Shown here piece by piece: positions 13,651 to 24,816 of a DNA stretch of 64,000 nt. The stretch is taken from the NCBI GenBank assembly GCA_037893245.1, contig JBAIAA010000095.1, forward strand, positions 62,001 to 126,000, given 5' to 3'. The first letter of the stretch is position 1. Each line of letters starts with the position of its first letter. Position numbers and translations under genes: made by a program. The notes beneath the pieces were generated by a model. The model saw only the letters and a program-made list of their open reading frames with translations. It searched no databases and had not been told where the DNA came from. This stretch comes from Crossaster papposus (Eukaryota > Echinodermata > Asteroidea > Velatida > Solasteridae).

Positions 13651-14896
13651 TGTAGGATTGATAAGGGGTTAACTGTGGTTTGGATTCATTTGGTCGTGAC
13701 TGCTTCCAACAAGTCCGATTAGGCACTTGCGATCGAGTGGTGGCGTGTACTGGGGGGTGTTACTGCTGGCTGATAAGGGCTAGAACTAGATGAAAGGACG
13801 ACACTCGGGAATACACCAGACGGCATTCACTTGAAGGGAATATCCAGGCTTGGAATTTAATGAACTCTTCCAGTTCTAGATAAAACACCAGTGAACAGCA
13901 TTTAACAATAGCTGTAACTACAAACGATTGTTGATGGAGGTGTAAGTTCACACTGTAGTCCTATTTGTCTTTCTTAGTTGCTTGCTTATGCTGTTAACAA
14001 AGGAAACAATAACAACATATTATAATTTTAACCCTGTGAATCGAGTGGTGGCGTGTACTGGGGGGTGTTACTGCTGGCTGATAAGGGCTAGAACTAGATG
14101 AAAGGACGACACTCGGGAATACACCAGACGGCATTCACTTGAAGGGAATATCCAGGCTTGGAATTTAATGAACTCTTCCAGTTCTAGATAAAACACCAGT
14201 GAACAGCATTTAACAATAGCTGTAACTACAAACGATTGTTGATGGAGGTGTAAGTTCACACTGTAGTCCTATTTGTCTTTCTTAGTTGCTTGCTTATGCT
14301 GTTAACAAAGGAAACAATAACAACATATTATAATTTTAACCCTGTGAATGATTGTGGTTAAGCCGGAGATATGTGATCTCTCTAGTTATAAAATGCACCC
14401 ATTACTTGATACAAGTTCTCATTATTAAGCTGTAGATAATTAACCAGAATACATTCAATGATTCTTAGATTGAAGTACATGTTTCATTTAACACATTACA
14501 GCACCATCCAATACATAGCTGGAACACTAACACATGACCGATCCACCATAATAGCGCCCTCAATGTTTAACCACTGATTAACTACGAGTGAAGCTTCGAG
14601 TGGCACATCGAAATAAACTTTAGAATTAACGCCCTAAAAGTATGGGTTTCGTGGATCTGTTCTGTTCCCTAAAGTTACTATTATTTACTATAACGATTAT
14701 CACAAGAGACTTACCCAGTCAGGCAACGATGGCCCCATAAAGGACAGTCCAAAATGGACAGATTGGAACAACAATTTCAGAATTCCTCAAACATTAAACG
14801 CAGAGATAAAACTGGCGCGAAAGCGGCAGCACGCTGAACAGCGCCCTCTGTTGAGCACACGAGCGCCCTCTCGCAGTGTAAACTTTAGTTCCAACA
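13651..14896 (+). mobile_element. Solo LTR, fossil retroelement
   Basis: The block starts TGTAGG and ends CCAACA, the TG...CA ends of a long terminal repeat, and is flanked by the 5-bp duplication ATGTC (13646-13650 and 14897-14901). Paralogous loci at about 34930-34980 and 39410-39455 lack it, giving an empty site. No internal coding region is present, so it is a solo LTR left by recombination. A TATA-like TTATAAAA lies near 14386 and AATAAA near 14614, fitting plus orientation. It contains a 308-bp tandem duplication. Family not identifiable from the LTR alone. It entered after this unit split from its paralogs. Confidence 0.75.
13733..14348. repeat. Exact 2 x 308-bp tandem duplication inside the solo LTR
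   Basis: 13733-14040 is repeated at 14041-14348 with no difference that I can see, beginning TCGAGTGGTGGCGTG and ending AACCCTGTGAA. Any reading frame in it is simply doubled. Identity implies very recent duplication, or an assembly artefact. Confidence 0.9.
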
Positions 14897-15139
14897 ATGT
14901 CCCTTATTCGGACTAGAGCAAGGGTAGAGCCGAGACGAGTACGTATATATCGTGGCGCAAAGTTGAGCTGTTTTGAGGCACTGGGAAGTGGAAACAACCA
15001 ATCATTCCTTATGCATGTGATAAAAGATGCATTCACAAACAAACCTTGCCTTACTAAAATACTAAGTACATGTATCGTTAAGCGCATTTTATGTTTTAAC
15101 CTACCTCATGAAAATTACGGCAAAACAACGACCAACACC

Positions 15140-15826
15140 GGTGTGAAAGGTAATTCTGTCCCCCCTGGTAAATGTGTCCCCCGGGACAGACTTATCAGGC
15201 CGTGACCCGGTAAATCTGTCCGGGGGGACACATTTACCTAGGTATTTCTGTCCCCCTCCAGGTAATTCTGTCTCCCTGCCCAACGTTAAACGTGTCCCCC
15301 TGGTAAAATTGTCCCGTGCAACGTCACAAGTCTAGCACCCACTAGACGCAACAACCAGTGTAGTACAGGTTCACCCCTTCATGGTGCATCATTTGTGGCA
15401 GACTGTAGGATGTGTAGTATGCTACAAATTACAGGTGGTCAAAAGTGCTGCCACATTTTTTGCTGGGTATACATAATTTGTACGCGCGTGCAAGTAGTCT
15501 GAAAATACTGATTACCCCTAAACCCTTTCGCGCAAAAACGTAGATCGGTTGATTTAATTAATACAGTTATTTATATTTTTATTTTTATTTTGATCAATCG
15601 ATGAAGGGAACAGAAGTCTAAATAATAAATACCATGTGGGCTTTTCATTGAAATAACATCAAAATAACCACTTATGTGTGGAACATTGGGGGACAAAATT
15701 ACCTAGAGAGGGGACAGAATAAACTGGAGGGGGACAGAATTAACGTCTCCAGGGGGACACTTTTACCTAGGTAATTCTGTCCCCCCGGACAATTTTACCG
15801 GAGGACAGAATTACCGTCCACACCGG
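15140..15826. mobile_element. Inverted-repeat element packed with GGTAATTCTGTCCCC motifs
   Basis: The left end GTGTGAAAGGTAATTCTGTCC and the complement of the right end (GTGTGGACGGTAATTCTGTCC) match. Near both ends the motif GGTAAwTsTGTCCCC recurs many times in both orientations, while the middle (about 15320-15680) is ordinary AT-rich sequence. The paralogous loci at 35200 and 39680 go straight from CCAACACCG into CGTAACATATC, so this is an insertion. The CACCGG microsatellite at the site hides the target duplication. No protein is encoded. Confidence 0.65.
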
Positions 15827-16884
15827 CACCGTAACATATCGATGACAGCGCCCTCTATAGCTTATTTTTATTATACGAGTGTGATTTTCGCTACGCGCCC
15901 GGATAATTACGTGTACGGCGCATGGAAGTGCCAATTTGTTGACGTATTTTGTTTCCATTATTTGTTTTACCTTCAAGTTTAAATTTCAGAAATAAAGTGA
16001 TGCCTTTGACCATCAAGCTTAACCAGTTCGCGCCTGGTTTATTTTCAAGTTACCCAGACCACTGGCGGAAATTGTTTTTCATCGAAAACAAAAAATGTTA
16101 TTTTTTATTTAGTAAAATGATTCCAGTAATGCAACTACATGTACTACAAGATGCGGCGTAGTTCATAGCACCGTTATTTACAAGTTTTGCCAACATTCTT
16201 TCTCTGCAGTCAAAGTGTGATATTACGTCAACAGCTACCCGCCATAACATCATGATGCTTGTGTAGTACGTCATCTGTGGAACTAGTACAAACAGGACCG
16301 GGGACATTATACCCAGCACGATATGTGGCAGAGGGGTACCCCCTATACATTACTCCTGTCAAGTTGGCGGAGTGTAAATTTCACCTTTTCGTTTTACAGT
16401 TCAGGCAATTGAAACGAATAGTATTGGCACCACGATAGTGCACATGGAATACTGGGCATGATAATTTCATCCAACGAGACTTTTACATAACTCCGTTTGA
16501 CAATGTGCTTCCAAGTTTCCTCGCAGTTATATTGCAAAGGTTTGTAAAACCTCAGTTTTAATGGCATTTGACTGTGTCACAACTCGTTCTTTTTTTAAAT
16601 TGATGCACCTCGATCGTGTCCTTAAGAGGTTTGACCCCAGTGAAGGGTTTAGTGAAGAATGTCAAACGAAGCTGGAGCAAAAAGTAACATAAACACAAAC
16701 AAAACACAACTACTGCCAGGAATTGATCATTAGTGTATTTTCTGTTTGAATTCCATTATTCCACATAACTAAGATTTTTTTTAAAGAACAGACAAACTTG
16801 TGATTATAAATAAAAAACTTTGTGATAAGTTGAATTACATTGTAATTGTTAACACTTTAAGCAATTGCCATTTTGTTTATGTTA
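15827..16884. other. Noncoding module with left TTAA-type end
   Basis: No gene supported. TTAACCAGTTCGCGCCTGG starts at 16019 and is followed by the same sequence found inside the left end of the large TTAA elements. Here, however, it stands after, not before, the CAGCGCCCTCTAT-containing module, so the order is permuted. Matching loci are 35418 and 39898. Confidence 0.45.
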
Positions 16885-16959
16885 CAGTTCATGTGGTGTT
16901 TGAGGGGAATCCTTACGACGAGCCATACACCTGTGTACATCACCTTCTTATGGTTGCTT

Positions 16960-17125
16960 TACTTTGTTCCATAAAGGCTTTTTGGTCATACAAACAAAAT
17001 GGTTTCTCTAGTGTGAATCCTCATGTCTCCTTTATAGATCATTTTGTCGAGTTAAAGTTTTCCACAGCTTCATGTCACACAAACAAAATGGCTTCTTTTT
17101 AAGTGTGAACCCTCTCGCGTTAAAG
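16960..17125 (-). pseudogene. Strongly decayed C2H2 fingers
   Basis: On the minus strand the stretch keeps scraps of finger DNA: complements of ACAAACAAAATGG, TCTAGTGTGAATCCTCATGTCTC, TTTGTCGAGTTAAAG and CACAGCTTCATGTCACACAAACAAAATGG, in array order. It is far more diverged than any listed array and has lost length periodicity. It therefore represents an older array end preceding the current 3' flank of ZNF4. Copies lie near 36385-36525 and 40835-40965. Confidence 0.7.
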
Positions 17126-17585
17126 ACAAGGCACAGATAAACTTCCAATCATCATTAATACACTAAGTTGGATTAATTGCCAACCTTATTTGGCAATGTT
17201 TTCCAAATACACATGTACGTGACCTGGTACGTCAAAATCAGGCAAAGAGTCAATTTTGAGTTATCACATTTTTCAGCATTTGAAAGACCAAAGTCTTTCA
17301 AATGCTGAAAAATTTGCTTTTGTACATATTTTGACATTTGTACATCTGACAAGTTTTTAAACAAAATCTTGAACAAGGTGTGATTTTTGTAAAAAAAGTT
17401 GCCTCTCTAAAAGTGTTTTAAAAGTAGTTTTGGGATAACATTTTAGTTTGCCATTTCGCAGCCGATTCTCCATTCGTAGCTCAGCCCTGCCTGATTTAGG
17501 CATACCACGTTACTTTACACGTGTACATGTATTGCTAACGTTGTGCCATGTGGGTCTATTGATGTCCCATCAACTCTGATGAGGG
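17126..17585. other. Noncoding 3' block of ZNF4
   Basis: Shared 3' module with a perfect hairpin at 17268-17313. No gene supported. Confidence 0.4.
17268..17313. repeat. Perfect 21-bp hairpin
   Basis: ATTTTTCAGCATTTGAAAGA plus C forms one arm, CAAA is the loop, and the exact complement forms the second arm. The related modules at 2500, 9720 and 33600 lack the palindrome but contain CTCTTTCAAATGC, so a fold-back copying event turned a near-palindrome into a perfect one. It is copied at 41114-41159. Confidence 0.85.
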
Positions 17586-17589
17586 AAAG

Positions 17590-17672
17590 AGCTTTTACAC
17601 TGGTCGCTCATTGAGTGAATTTTCTTATGTTTGTTAAGATTGCCTTTGCCCAATAAAGACTTTTCCACAGAT
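17590..17672 (-). pseudogene. Fossil last finger beyond the ZNF4 stop
   Basis: Read through the TAG, the minus strand gives ICGKVFIGQ and then, after one extra base, GNLNKHKKIHSMSDQCKS. That is a complete finger with a short tail, so the ancestral gene had one more finger than its descendants. The stop replaces the Glu codon (GAG to TAG) between the two zinc cysteines. In the other loci the same relic is shorter (GNLGERPV). Confidence 0.7.
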
Positions 17673-18446
17673 CTAACAAACAAATCGTTTCTCATCAGTG
17701 TGAACTCTGCCATGTCTTTTTAGACTGTTTCGGTGTGAAAAAGCTTTACCACAGGTTTCACAAACAAATGTTTTTTCGCCAGTGTGAATCCTCTTATGTT
17801 CTTTGAGAGTACTTTGTTGAGTAAAAACTTTACCACAGGTTTCACAAACAGATGGTTTCTCACCAGTGTCAATCCTCTCATGTTTTTTAAGATGACTTCG
17901 TGCAGTAAAAGCTTTACCACAGCAGGTCTCACAAACAAATGGTTTTTCACCAGTGTGAATCCTGTCATGTCCTTTAAGATGACCTCGTTGAGTAAAAGCT
18001 TTACCACAGGTCTCACAAACAAACGGTTTCTCACCAGTGTGAATCCTTTCATGTCCTTTAAGATGACCTCGTTGAGTAAAAGCTTTACCACAGGTCTCAC
18101 AAACAAATGGTTTCTCACCAGTGTGAATCCTCTCATGTTCTTGAAGAATACTTCGTTTTGTAAAAGCTTTCCCACAGGTATCACAAACAAATGGTTTTTC
18201 ACCAGTGTGCAACCTCTCATGTATTTTTAGATGACTTCGTTGAGTAAAAGCTTTACCACAGGTCTCACAAACAAATGGTTTCTCACCAGTGTGAATCCTC
18301 TCATGTTCTTGAAGATTACTTCGTTTTGTAAAAGCTTTCCCACAGGTTCCACAAACAAATGGTTTCTCACCAGTGTGGATCTTCTCATGTTTTTCAAGAT
18401 GATTTCGTGTAGTAAAAACTTTACCACAGGTCTCACAAACAAATGG
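17673..18446 (-). pseudogene. ZNF4 distal array: nine fingers after the shared nonsense codon
   Basis: The frame stays open and in phase with the upstream part of ZNF4 (774 nt), so it is separated only by the TAA at 18447. Nine fingers follow: cores TRNHLEK, KRSNLQE, QRSHLKI, KRSILQE, QRGHLKG twice, ARSHLKK, QQSTLKE and HRNSLKR. One finger has an inserted triplet giving CETCCGKAF, which changes the CX2C geometry; the ZNF9 and ZNF10 copies lack this insertion. No ATG exists in frame, so it is expressed only by stop read-through or not at all. Confidence 0.75.
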
Positions 18447-19469
18447 TTATTCACCAGTGTGCAACCTCTCATGTATTTTTAGATTACTTCGTCGAGTAAA
18501 AGCTTTACCACAGGTCTCACAAACAAATGGTTTTTCACCAGTGTGCAACCTCTCATGTATTTTTAGATGACTTCGTTGAGTAAAAGCTTTACCACAGGTC
18601 TCACAAACAAATGGTTTCTCACCAGTGTGAATCCTCTGATGTTCTTGAAGATTACTTCGTTTTGTAAAAGCTTTCCCACAGGTTCCACAAACAAATGGTT
18701 TCTCACCAGTGTGAATCCTCTCATGTCCATTAAGATCACCTCGTGAAGTAAAAGCTTTACCACAGGTCTCACAAACAAATGGTTTTTCACCAGTGTGAAA
18801 CCTCTCATGTATTTTTAGACTACTTCGTTGAGTAAAAGCTTTACCACAGGTCTCACAAACAAACGGTTTCTCACCAGTGTGAATCCTCTCATGTTTTTCA
18901 AGATGATTTCGTGTAGTAAAAGCTTTACCACAGGTCTCACAAACAAATGGTTTCTCACCAGTGTGAATCCTCTCATGTTCTTTAAGACGACCTCGTGAAG
19001 TAAAAGCTTTACCACAGGTCTCACAAACAAAAGGTTTCTCACCAGTGTGAATCCTCTCATGTTCTTTAAGATTACTTCGTTGAGTAAAAGCTTTACCACA
19101 GGTCTCACAAACAAAAGGTTTCTCACCAGTGTGAATCCTCTCATGTTTTATAAGATGACTTCGTTGAGTAAAAGCTTTACCACAGGTCTCACAAACAAAT
19201 GGCGACTCACCAGTGTGAATCCTCTCATGATCTTTAAGATTACTTTGTTGAGTAAAAGCTTTACCACAGGTCTCACAAACAAATGGTTTCTCACCAGTGT
19301 GAATCCTCTCATGATCTTTAAGATGACTTCGTTGAGTAAAAGCTTTATTACAGGTCTCACAATTGGGTAAAGGTTTCTCTTCCTTGTTGACCCTCTGGTG
19401 GCCAGGTCTTCTTGTGTCCATTTTGCTGCAGTGTTTAGGCCGATGAATTACTACATCAGTCTGTACCAT
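18447..19469 (-). CDS. ZNF4: 11-finger C2H2 protein, subfamily B, truncated by shared TAA
   Basis: From ATG 19469 (MVQTDVV) the frame encodes 340 residues; the conserved [17 protein letters not shown] start lies 17 codons further. Eleven fingers follow, with cores including QRSHLKD, QQSNLKD, QRSHLIK, QRSNLKE, SRGRLKE, TRNHLEK, QRSSLKI, SRGDLNG, KRSNLQE, QRSHLKI and RRSNLKI. It ends HERLHTGE, where the Lys codon of the TGEKP linker is TAA instead of AAA. The same stop is present in ZNF9 and ZNF10, so it predates their split and the short form has been inherited. Probably a nuclear DNA-binding protein; effector domain not visible. The upstream acidic exon is shortened and out of frame here. Confidence 0.75.
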   Translation of the reverse strand: MVQTDVVIHRPKHCSKMDTRRPGHQRVNKEEKPLPNCETCNKAFTQRSHLKDHERIHTGEKPFVCETCGKAFTQQSNLKDHERIHTGESPFVCETCGKAFTQRSHLIKHERIHTGEKPFVCETCGKAFTQRSNLKEHERIHTGEKPFVCETCGKAFTSRGRLKEHERIHTGEKPFVCETCGKAFTTRNHLEKHERIHTGEKPFVCETCGKAFTQRSSLKIHERFHTGEKPFVCETCGKAFTSRGDLNGHERIHTGEKPFVCGTCGKAFTKRSNLQEHQRIHTGEKPFVCETCGKAFTQRSHLKIHERLHTGEKPFVCETCGKAFTRRSNLKIHERLHTGE

Positions 19470-19663
19470 ACGTCTCAACAGATTGCTTGAGCGTGTGTTA
19501 GCATCGTCACCAGTGCTGCATGCTACTCCCTTAAGTCTCTCCTTGACTCAAGATTCAAGACAGGACTCTGCTGTCAGTGACAGTCTCACCGGAAAGCCTG
19601 TGTTAAAACACAAGCAAATAATGTGCTTCACTACACATTTGGACCATAACTACAAGGAATGTT

Positions 19664-21384
19664 TTAACCATTTAGCGCCAAGTTTATTTTCAAGTCACCG
19701 AGACCACTGGCGGGATCATTTTTCATTGAAAAAAAATGTTTGTTTTATTCAGTAAAATATTCCTGTTTTGAAATGCAACTACTACAAGACAGAGTTTATT
19801 AGCACGGTTATTTACAGGTTTTTGCCAAAATTCTGCATTTCGTGTAATCGCGCTAATGTACCGTCTGCACTTTGTTTGACCTCATTAATGGCCGCTCGGC
19901 CCGGTTGCTAGTGCGATTAGCGTGTACGCGTACATAGCGAGCGTGACGTCAATGCAATTTGTTGCCAGTTGGCAATATCTGTAAATTAATATTAACTCAC
20001 CAGTGCAGTGTACGTTGACGTTGTGCTATGGCCCCCCAATCTTGTACTATATTATTATTAAGTTGTAGTCAATTCAATTCAGACAGCCTCGCCAGAATTG
20101 TCTCATAGTACAGCCTAATGAAGAGAAAGTGAAATGGGGCGAGTTAGTAAGGGGCAAGTCGGCCAGTTGTCCTAGCCTTAGGCTTAGCCGAGTAATGCAT
20201 GCAGTGAGTAAACCAGTTGATGAGCCGTGTACGTTGAGGCATAAACCATTGGAGAAATTTACAACGCCACATTCACGGGTATAATCTACATCATTCCTTA
20301 AGATGCATTCACAAATAGAACCTGCATCACTATGGCATTAATTACCATGTACATGTACATCATGTATCGTTAAGCGCATTTTACAAACTGCAAGGTCTTC
20401 CTACCAGCCTACCTGATGAAAATTACGGCAAAACTACGACCAACACTGCACTGGTGGGCAACACAAGAACGAAACGCCGATGATGACAGCGCCCTCTATA
20501 TATAGTTTCTTTTGGATGTCAGACAACTCGACTCGAGACAAGTCGACCGTTGAGACAACTCGACTCGGGACAAATATAAAAAATATGAAATAATTAACGC
20601 AATGGTCGGTCTATTGCGTGCGTGAACGGTACCGAATCCCAAACTGCATGCGCAACAGCGCATCAAAAACGAAGTCCCGTGCACGGTATACGGCCTCGTT
20701 GACCGACCGGGGATGGGATATTAAAGTTGGCGCACAGGCCCGGCAAAAAACGATGCCACCGTGCACGGTACGGCTACGTTGGCCGGGGATAAGTGCGCAC
20801 ACAGGCCCGGCAAAAACGAACGATGTGCACGGACAATCACACTGCGCTATATCGGCTCTGTTATATCACCTTCTTATTCCTCCATGGTTATATGCAACAA
20901 AAGGCAGATATGTAATGCCCAATGTACCTCTTAGTTTACAAGGTATTTTAACTCAGTTTTCAATGGGATAGCACCATCATTTTCCTAAACTAAAGCAGCT
21001 CAGAAACCTATCATCTCGCCCAGCGGCAACTCCAGCCTTATATCAACCCGGCCCGAACAAAAAAAAACCTCATGAATCATAACTCCCAAACGGCGATCAG
21101 CCGCCGTCAAAATCCCCGCTACTGTCCCAAAAGCATGAGAGTCGACTTGTCTCAACGGTCGACTTGTCTTTCCATTTATCGGACGTACGGTCGAGTTGTC
21201 TCAACGGGCGAGTTGTCTCAACGGTCGACTTGTCTCGAGTCGAGTTGTCTCAACGGTCGACTTGTCTGACCCCCCGTTTCTTTTTATTATTCGAGTGGAA
21301 TTCTTTCATATGAAGCATGGTGAATCTGAAGCATGCAACGTATCGCGAAGAGAAAAATAATGACACCAGGCGCGAAGTGGTTAA
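19664..21384. mobile_element. TTAA-bounded piggyBac-like element, copy 2
   Basis: Near-identical twin of 29-1766 with TTAA at both ends and the same nested insert. It lies inside the large duplication 19636-24891. Confidence 0.55.
20514..21275. mobile_element. MULE-like element, copy 2
   Basis: Same length (762 bp) as 896-1657. Here both 9-bp target copies are perfect: GTTTCTTTT at 20505-20513 and 21276-21284. Confidence 0.7.
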
Positions 21385-21925
21385 GGAATTTGTCTGTGTC
21401 ACAATTCGTTGTTTTTAAAATTGATCCACATACACCGTGTCCCAAAGATCAAGGTTTGACCCCGGTGAAGGGTTAAGTGAAGAATGTCAAACGAAGCTGG
21501 AGCAAAAAGTAACATAAACACAAACACAAACAAAACACAGTGTCTGCCAGGAATTGATCATTAGTGTATTTTAATTGTTAAAAATTTAAAGGGTCTAGGT
21601 AATGTGTTTTTTTATATTTTTTATTAGCTTAAATAAAAGATTATATTTGAATGAGTGATTTCTAGACTCCAGTAAATAAGTTATCAATTTGATGAGAAAA
21701 ACAATCATTTTGGGGAAATGGCCCCACCCCGGGAATGGTACATGCACCTCATTGGCATTGAAAATGTGCATAATCATGACGTACATTTGGGAACTCTTTA
21801 GCTGGCCAGTAGCTGAGCTACAGCGGCCGTGCTGCTACGCACGTGCAATCGATGCAGAATCATTCATTCCAGTGCAGTCAGTTCGATTATCGATTAGTTC
21901 TGGATTTTCTTCATTCTTCATAAAA
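21385..21925. other. Noncoding inter-array module
   Basis: Twin of 1767-2300. No gene supported. Confidence 0.4.
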
Positions 21926-21970
21926 ATGCCAGCCATAATGTGTTGCTGCAGGTTGCGGCAACACAAATAA
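21926..21970 (+). pseudogene. THAP-domain start relic, frameshifted
   Basis: Twin of 2308-2352, carrying the same one-base insertion after MPA. Confidence 0.5.
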
Positions 21971-22525
21971 AGCTGGTGTTAGCATGCATACATTTCCAAT
22001 CATAAACTCCCAATCGTCATTAATAAACTAAGTTGGATTAATTGCCAGCACTAAGCATTTTGGCAATGTTTTCCCATATGTAACCTGATACGTCAAAATC
22101 AGGCAAAAAGTCAATTTTGAGTTATCACATTTCCCAGCAAAACCTTGCTCTTTCAAATGCCATTTTGCTCTTGTAATTATTCCAAAGCTAAGCTATTAAA
22201 TTTTAAAATCTGATACATTTTTTGTCAATTCTGAACAAAATCTTGAACAAAGTGTCATTTTTGTGAAAAATCTTGCCTCTCTAAAAGTGTTTTAAAAATA
22301 CTTTTGGGATAAAATTTCAGTTTGCCATTTTGCAGCTGTTTCTCCATTTGTAGCTCAGCCCTGCTTGATTGTGGAATACCACGTTACATTAAATTACATG
22401 TATACATGTATTGATAATGTGCCATGTCGGTCCATTGATGTGTAGTTCCATTACTTTGAGGGGAAGAGCTTTTACACTGGTCGCTCACCGAAATTGCCTT
22501 GCCCAATAAAGACTTTTCCACAGAT
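21971..22525. other. 3' flank of ZNF5
   Basis: Shared noncoding block and fossil finger. No gene supported. Confidence 0.4.
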
Positions 22526-24193
22526 CTAACAAACAAATGGTTTCTCACTGGTGTGAATCATTTCATGTTTCTTTAGGTTAGATTGACTTGAAAAAGCTTT
22601 CCCACAGGTTTCACAAACAAACGGTTTCTCACCAGTGTGAATCCTCTCATGTTCTTTAAGATGACTTTGTCGAGTAAAAGCTTTATTACAGGTCTCACAA
22701 ACAAATGGCTTCTCACCAGTGTGAATCCTCTCATGTATTTTGAGACTACTTTGTCGAGTAAAAGCTTTACCACAGGTCTCACAAACAAATGGTTTCTCAC
22801 CAGTGTGAATCCTCTCATGTTCTTTAAGATGACTTTGTTGAGTAAAAGCCTTACCACAGGTCTCACAAACAAACGGTTTTTCACCAGTGTGAATCCTCTC
22901 ATGTACTTTAAGATGACTCTGATTAGTAAAAGCTTTACCACAGGTCTCACAAACAAATGTTTTTTCACCAGTGTGAATCCTCTCATGTTTTTTAAGATGA
23001 CTTTGTTGAGTAAAAGCCTTACCACAGGTCTCACAAACAAATGGTTTTTCACCAGTGTGAATCCTCTCATGTTCTTTAAGAGTACTTTGTTGAGTAAAAG
23101 CTTTACCACAGGTCTCACAAACAAATGGTTTCTCACCAGTGTGAATCTTCTCATGTTCTTTAAGATGACTTCGTGTAGTAAAAGCTTTATTACAGGTCTC
23201 GCAAACAAATGGCTTTTTACCAGTGTGAATCCTCTCATGTTCTTTAAGATGACTTTGTTGAGTAAAAGCGTTACCACAGGTCTCACAAACAAATGGTTTC
23301 TCACCAGTGTGAATCCTCTCATGTTTTTTAAGATGACTTTGTGTAGTAAAAGCTTTCCCACAGGTCTCACAAACAAATGGTTTCTCACCAGTGTGAATCC
23401 TCTCATGTTCTTTAAGATAACTTCGTTGAGCAAAAGCTTCACCACAGGTCTCACAAACAAATGGTTTCTCACCAGTGTGAATCCTGTCATGTTCTTTAAG
23501 ATTACTTCGTTGAGTAAAAGCTTTACCACAGGTCTCACAAACAAACGTTTTTTCACCAGTGTGAATCCTCTCATGTTCTTTAAGATGACTTTGTCGAGTA
23601 AAAGCCTTACCACAGGTCTCACAAACAGATGGTTTCTCACCAGTGTGAATCCTCTCATGATCTTTAAGATGACTTTGTTGAGTAAAGACTTTACTACAGG
23701 TTTCACAAACAAATGGTTTCTCACCAGTGTGAATCCTCTCATGTTGTTTTAGATTCGGTCGGTGAGTAAAGGATTTACCACAGGTCTCACAAACAAATGG
23801 CTTCTCACCAGTGTGAATCCTCTCATGTTCTTTAAGGTGACTTCGTTTAGTAAAAGCTTTACCACAGGTCTCACAAACAAACGGTTTTTTACCAGTGTGA
23901 ATCCTCTCATGTTCTTTAAGATGACTTTGTTGAGTAAAAGCTTTACCACAGGTTTCACAAACAAATGGTTTCTCACCAGAGTGAATCCTGTCGTGAACCT
24001 TTAAACTATTTTTGACTGTAAAAGCTTGACCACAGTTTTCACAAACGAACGGTTTCTCATCATTGTGAACCCTGCCATGTCTCATTAGACTATTTTGGTG
24101 TGTAAAAGCTTGACCACAGGTCTCACAAACAAACGGTTTCTCTCCCTTGTTGACCTTTTGGTAGCAAATCGGTTCAGGTCCTTCTGTGTCCAT
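22526..24193 (-). CDS. ZNF5: intact 19-finger C2H2 zinc-finger protein, subfamily A
   Basis: The best gene in the window: 555 residues from ATG 24193 (MDTEGPEPICYQKVNKGEKP) with no breaks. Nineteen fingers occupy nearly the whole protein. Helix cores in order are HQNSLMR, VKNSLKV, QQSHLKE, KRSHLKE, HRPNLKQ, QQSHLKD, RQSHLKE, QRSNLKE, QRSYLKE, TQSHLKK, QQSHLKE, TRSHLKE, QQSTLKE, QQSHLKK, NQSHLKV, QQSHLKE, RQSSLKI, RQSHLKE and SQSNLKK. The zinc ligands and TGEKP linkers are essentially regular, consistent with continuous DNA binding. There is no KRAB, BTB, ZAD or SET domain, so it may act through fingers alone or through an exon not recognised here. It ends HTSEKPFVC at the family TAG. Its twin ZNF1 carries one extra finger and a frameshift. 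Confidence 0.88.
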   Translation of the reverse strand: MDTEGPEPICYQKVNKGEKPFVCETCGQAFTHQNSLMRHGRVHNDEKPFVCENCGQAFTVKNSLKVHDRIHSGEKPFVCETCGKAFTQQSHLKEHERIHTGKKPFVCETCGKAFTKRSHLKEHERIHTGEKPFVCETCGKSFTHRPNLKQHERIHTGEKPFVCETCSKVFTQQSHLKDHERIHTGEKPSVCETCGKAFTRQSHLKEHERIHTGEKTFVCETCGKAFTQRSNLKEHDRIHTGEKPFVCETCGEAFAQRSYLKEHERIHTGEKPFVCETCGKAFTTQSHLKKHERIHTGEKPFVCETCGNAFTQQSHLKEHERIHTGKKPFVCETCNKAFTTRSHLKEHEKIHTGEKPFVCETCGKAFTQQSTLKEHERIHTGEKPFVCETCGKAFTQQSHLKKHERIHTGEKTFVCETCGKAFTNQSHLKVHERIHTGEKPFVCETCGKAFTQQSHLKEHERIHTGEKPFVCETCGKAFTRQSSLKIHERIHTGEKPFVCETCNKAFTRQSHLKEHERIHTGEKPFVCETCGKAFSSQSNLKKHEMIHTSEKPFVC

Positions 24194-24816
24194 TTTGCTC
24201 AAGTGTTTTTCTTGACCCCAACACTCCAGAATTCTCAAATTTAGTAGGTCGACTAAATTACTGCATCAGTCTGAAGTTTTAGATGAGCAGACGTCTAAAT
24301 TGTAGGTCAGGTAGCCACTAGTGACACAATACATCATGACGCACTGCAGACACAGCTAGCTGTTTTTAGATGATACAACAATTCAAATTATAACGGCTTT
24401 TCCCCAAAAGGCAAAATGCCTGCATTTTGATTTTTGCCATTGAATGCGAGCTTTGATTTCATGCAAACCAGAAAAAAAAGAATCTGTTAACCCTAACAAC
24501 ACTACAACAGTCCTCAATCCTCCAAAATCAATATGATTTTGCACACACACTAGATAGTTAGAGTTAATGGCATTATTTTGACATAGTTTACTTCAAGTTT
24601 ACTCCCGGAAACACTCGAACATTGCGACGGTTAACCAGTTTGCACCGGAGGACGTATACATACACTAAAGGTTTTCCCCAGACTTAGAACAGATGACGCA
24701 TAAACAAGTCACGAGCAAGGCCGGAAATGTCTGTTTGCAGCGAGTAAGGCAGGAAAGAGCTTTTACACTGGTCGCTCACCGAGATTGCCTTGCCCAATAA
24801 AGACTTTTCCACAGAT
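24194..24816. other. 5' flank of ZNF5 and 3' flank of ZNF6
   Basis: Twin of 4659-5280. No gene supported. Homology to the first copy runs on into the last finger and ends near 24891. Confidence 0.4.

Noticed and set aside
13760-14259. Two identical 63-residue minus-strand frames
   Set aside because: They are doubled only because of the 308-bp tandem repeat in the solo LTR.
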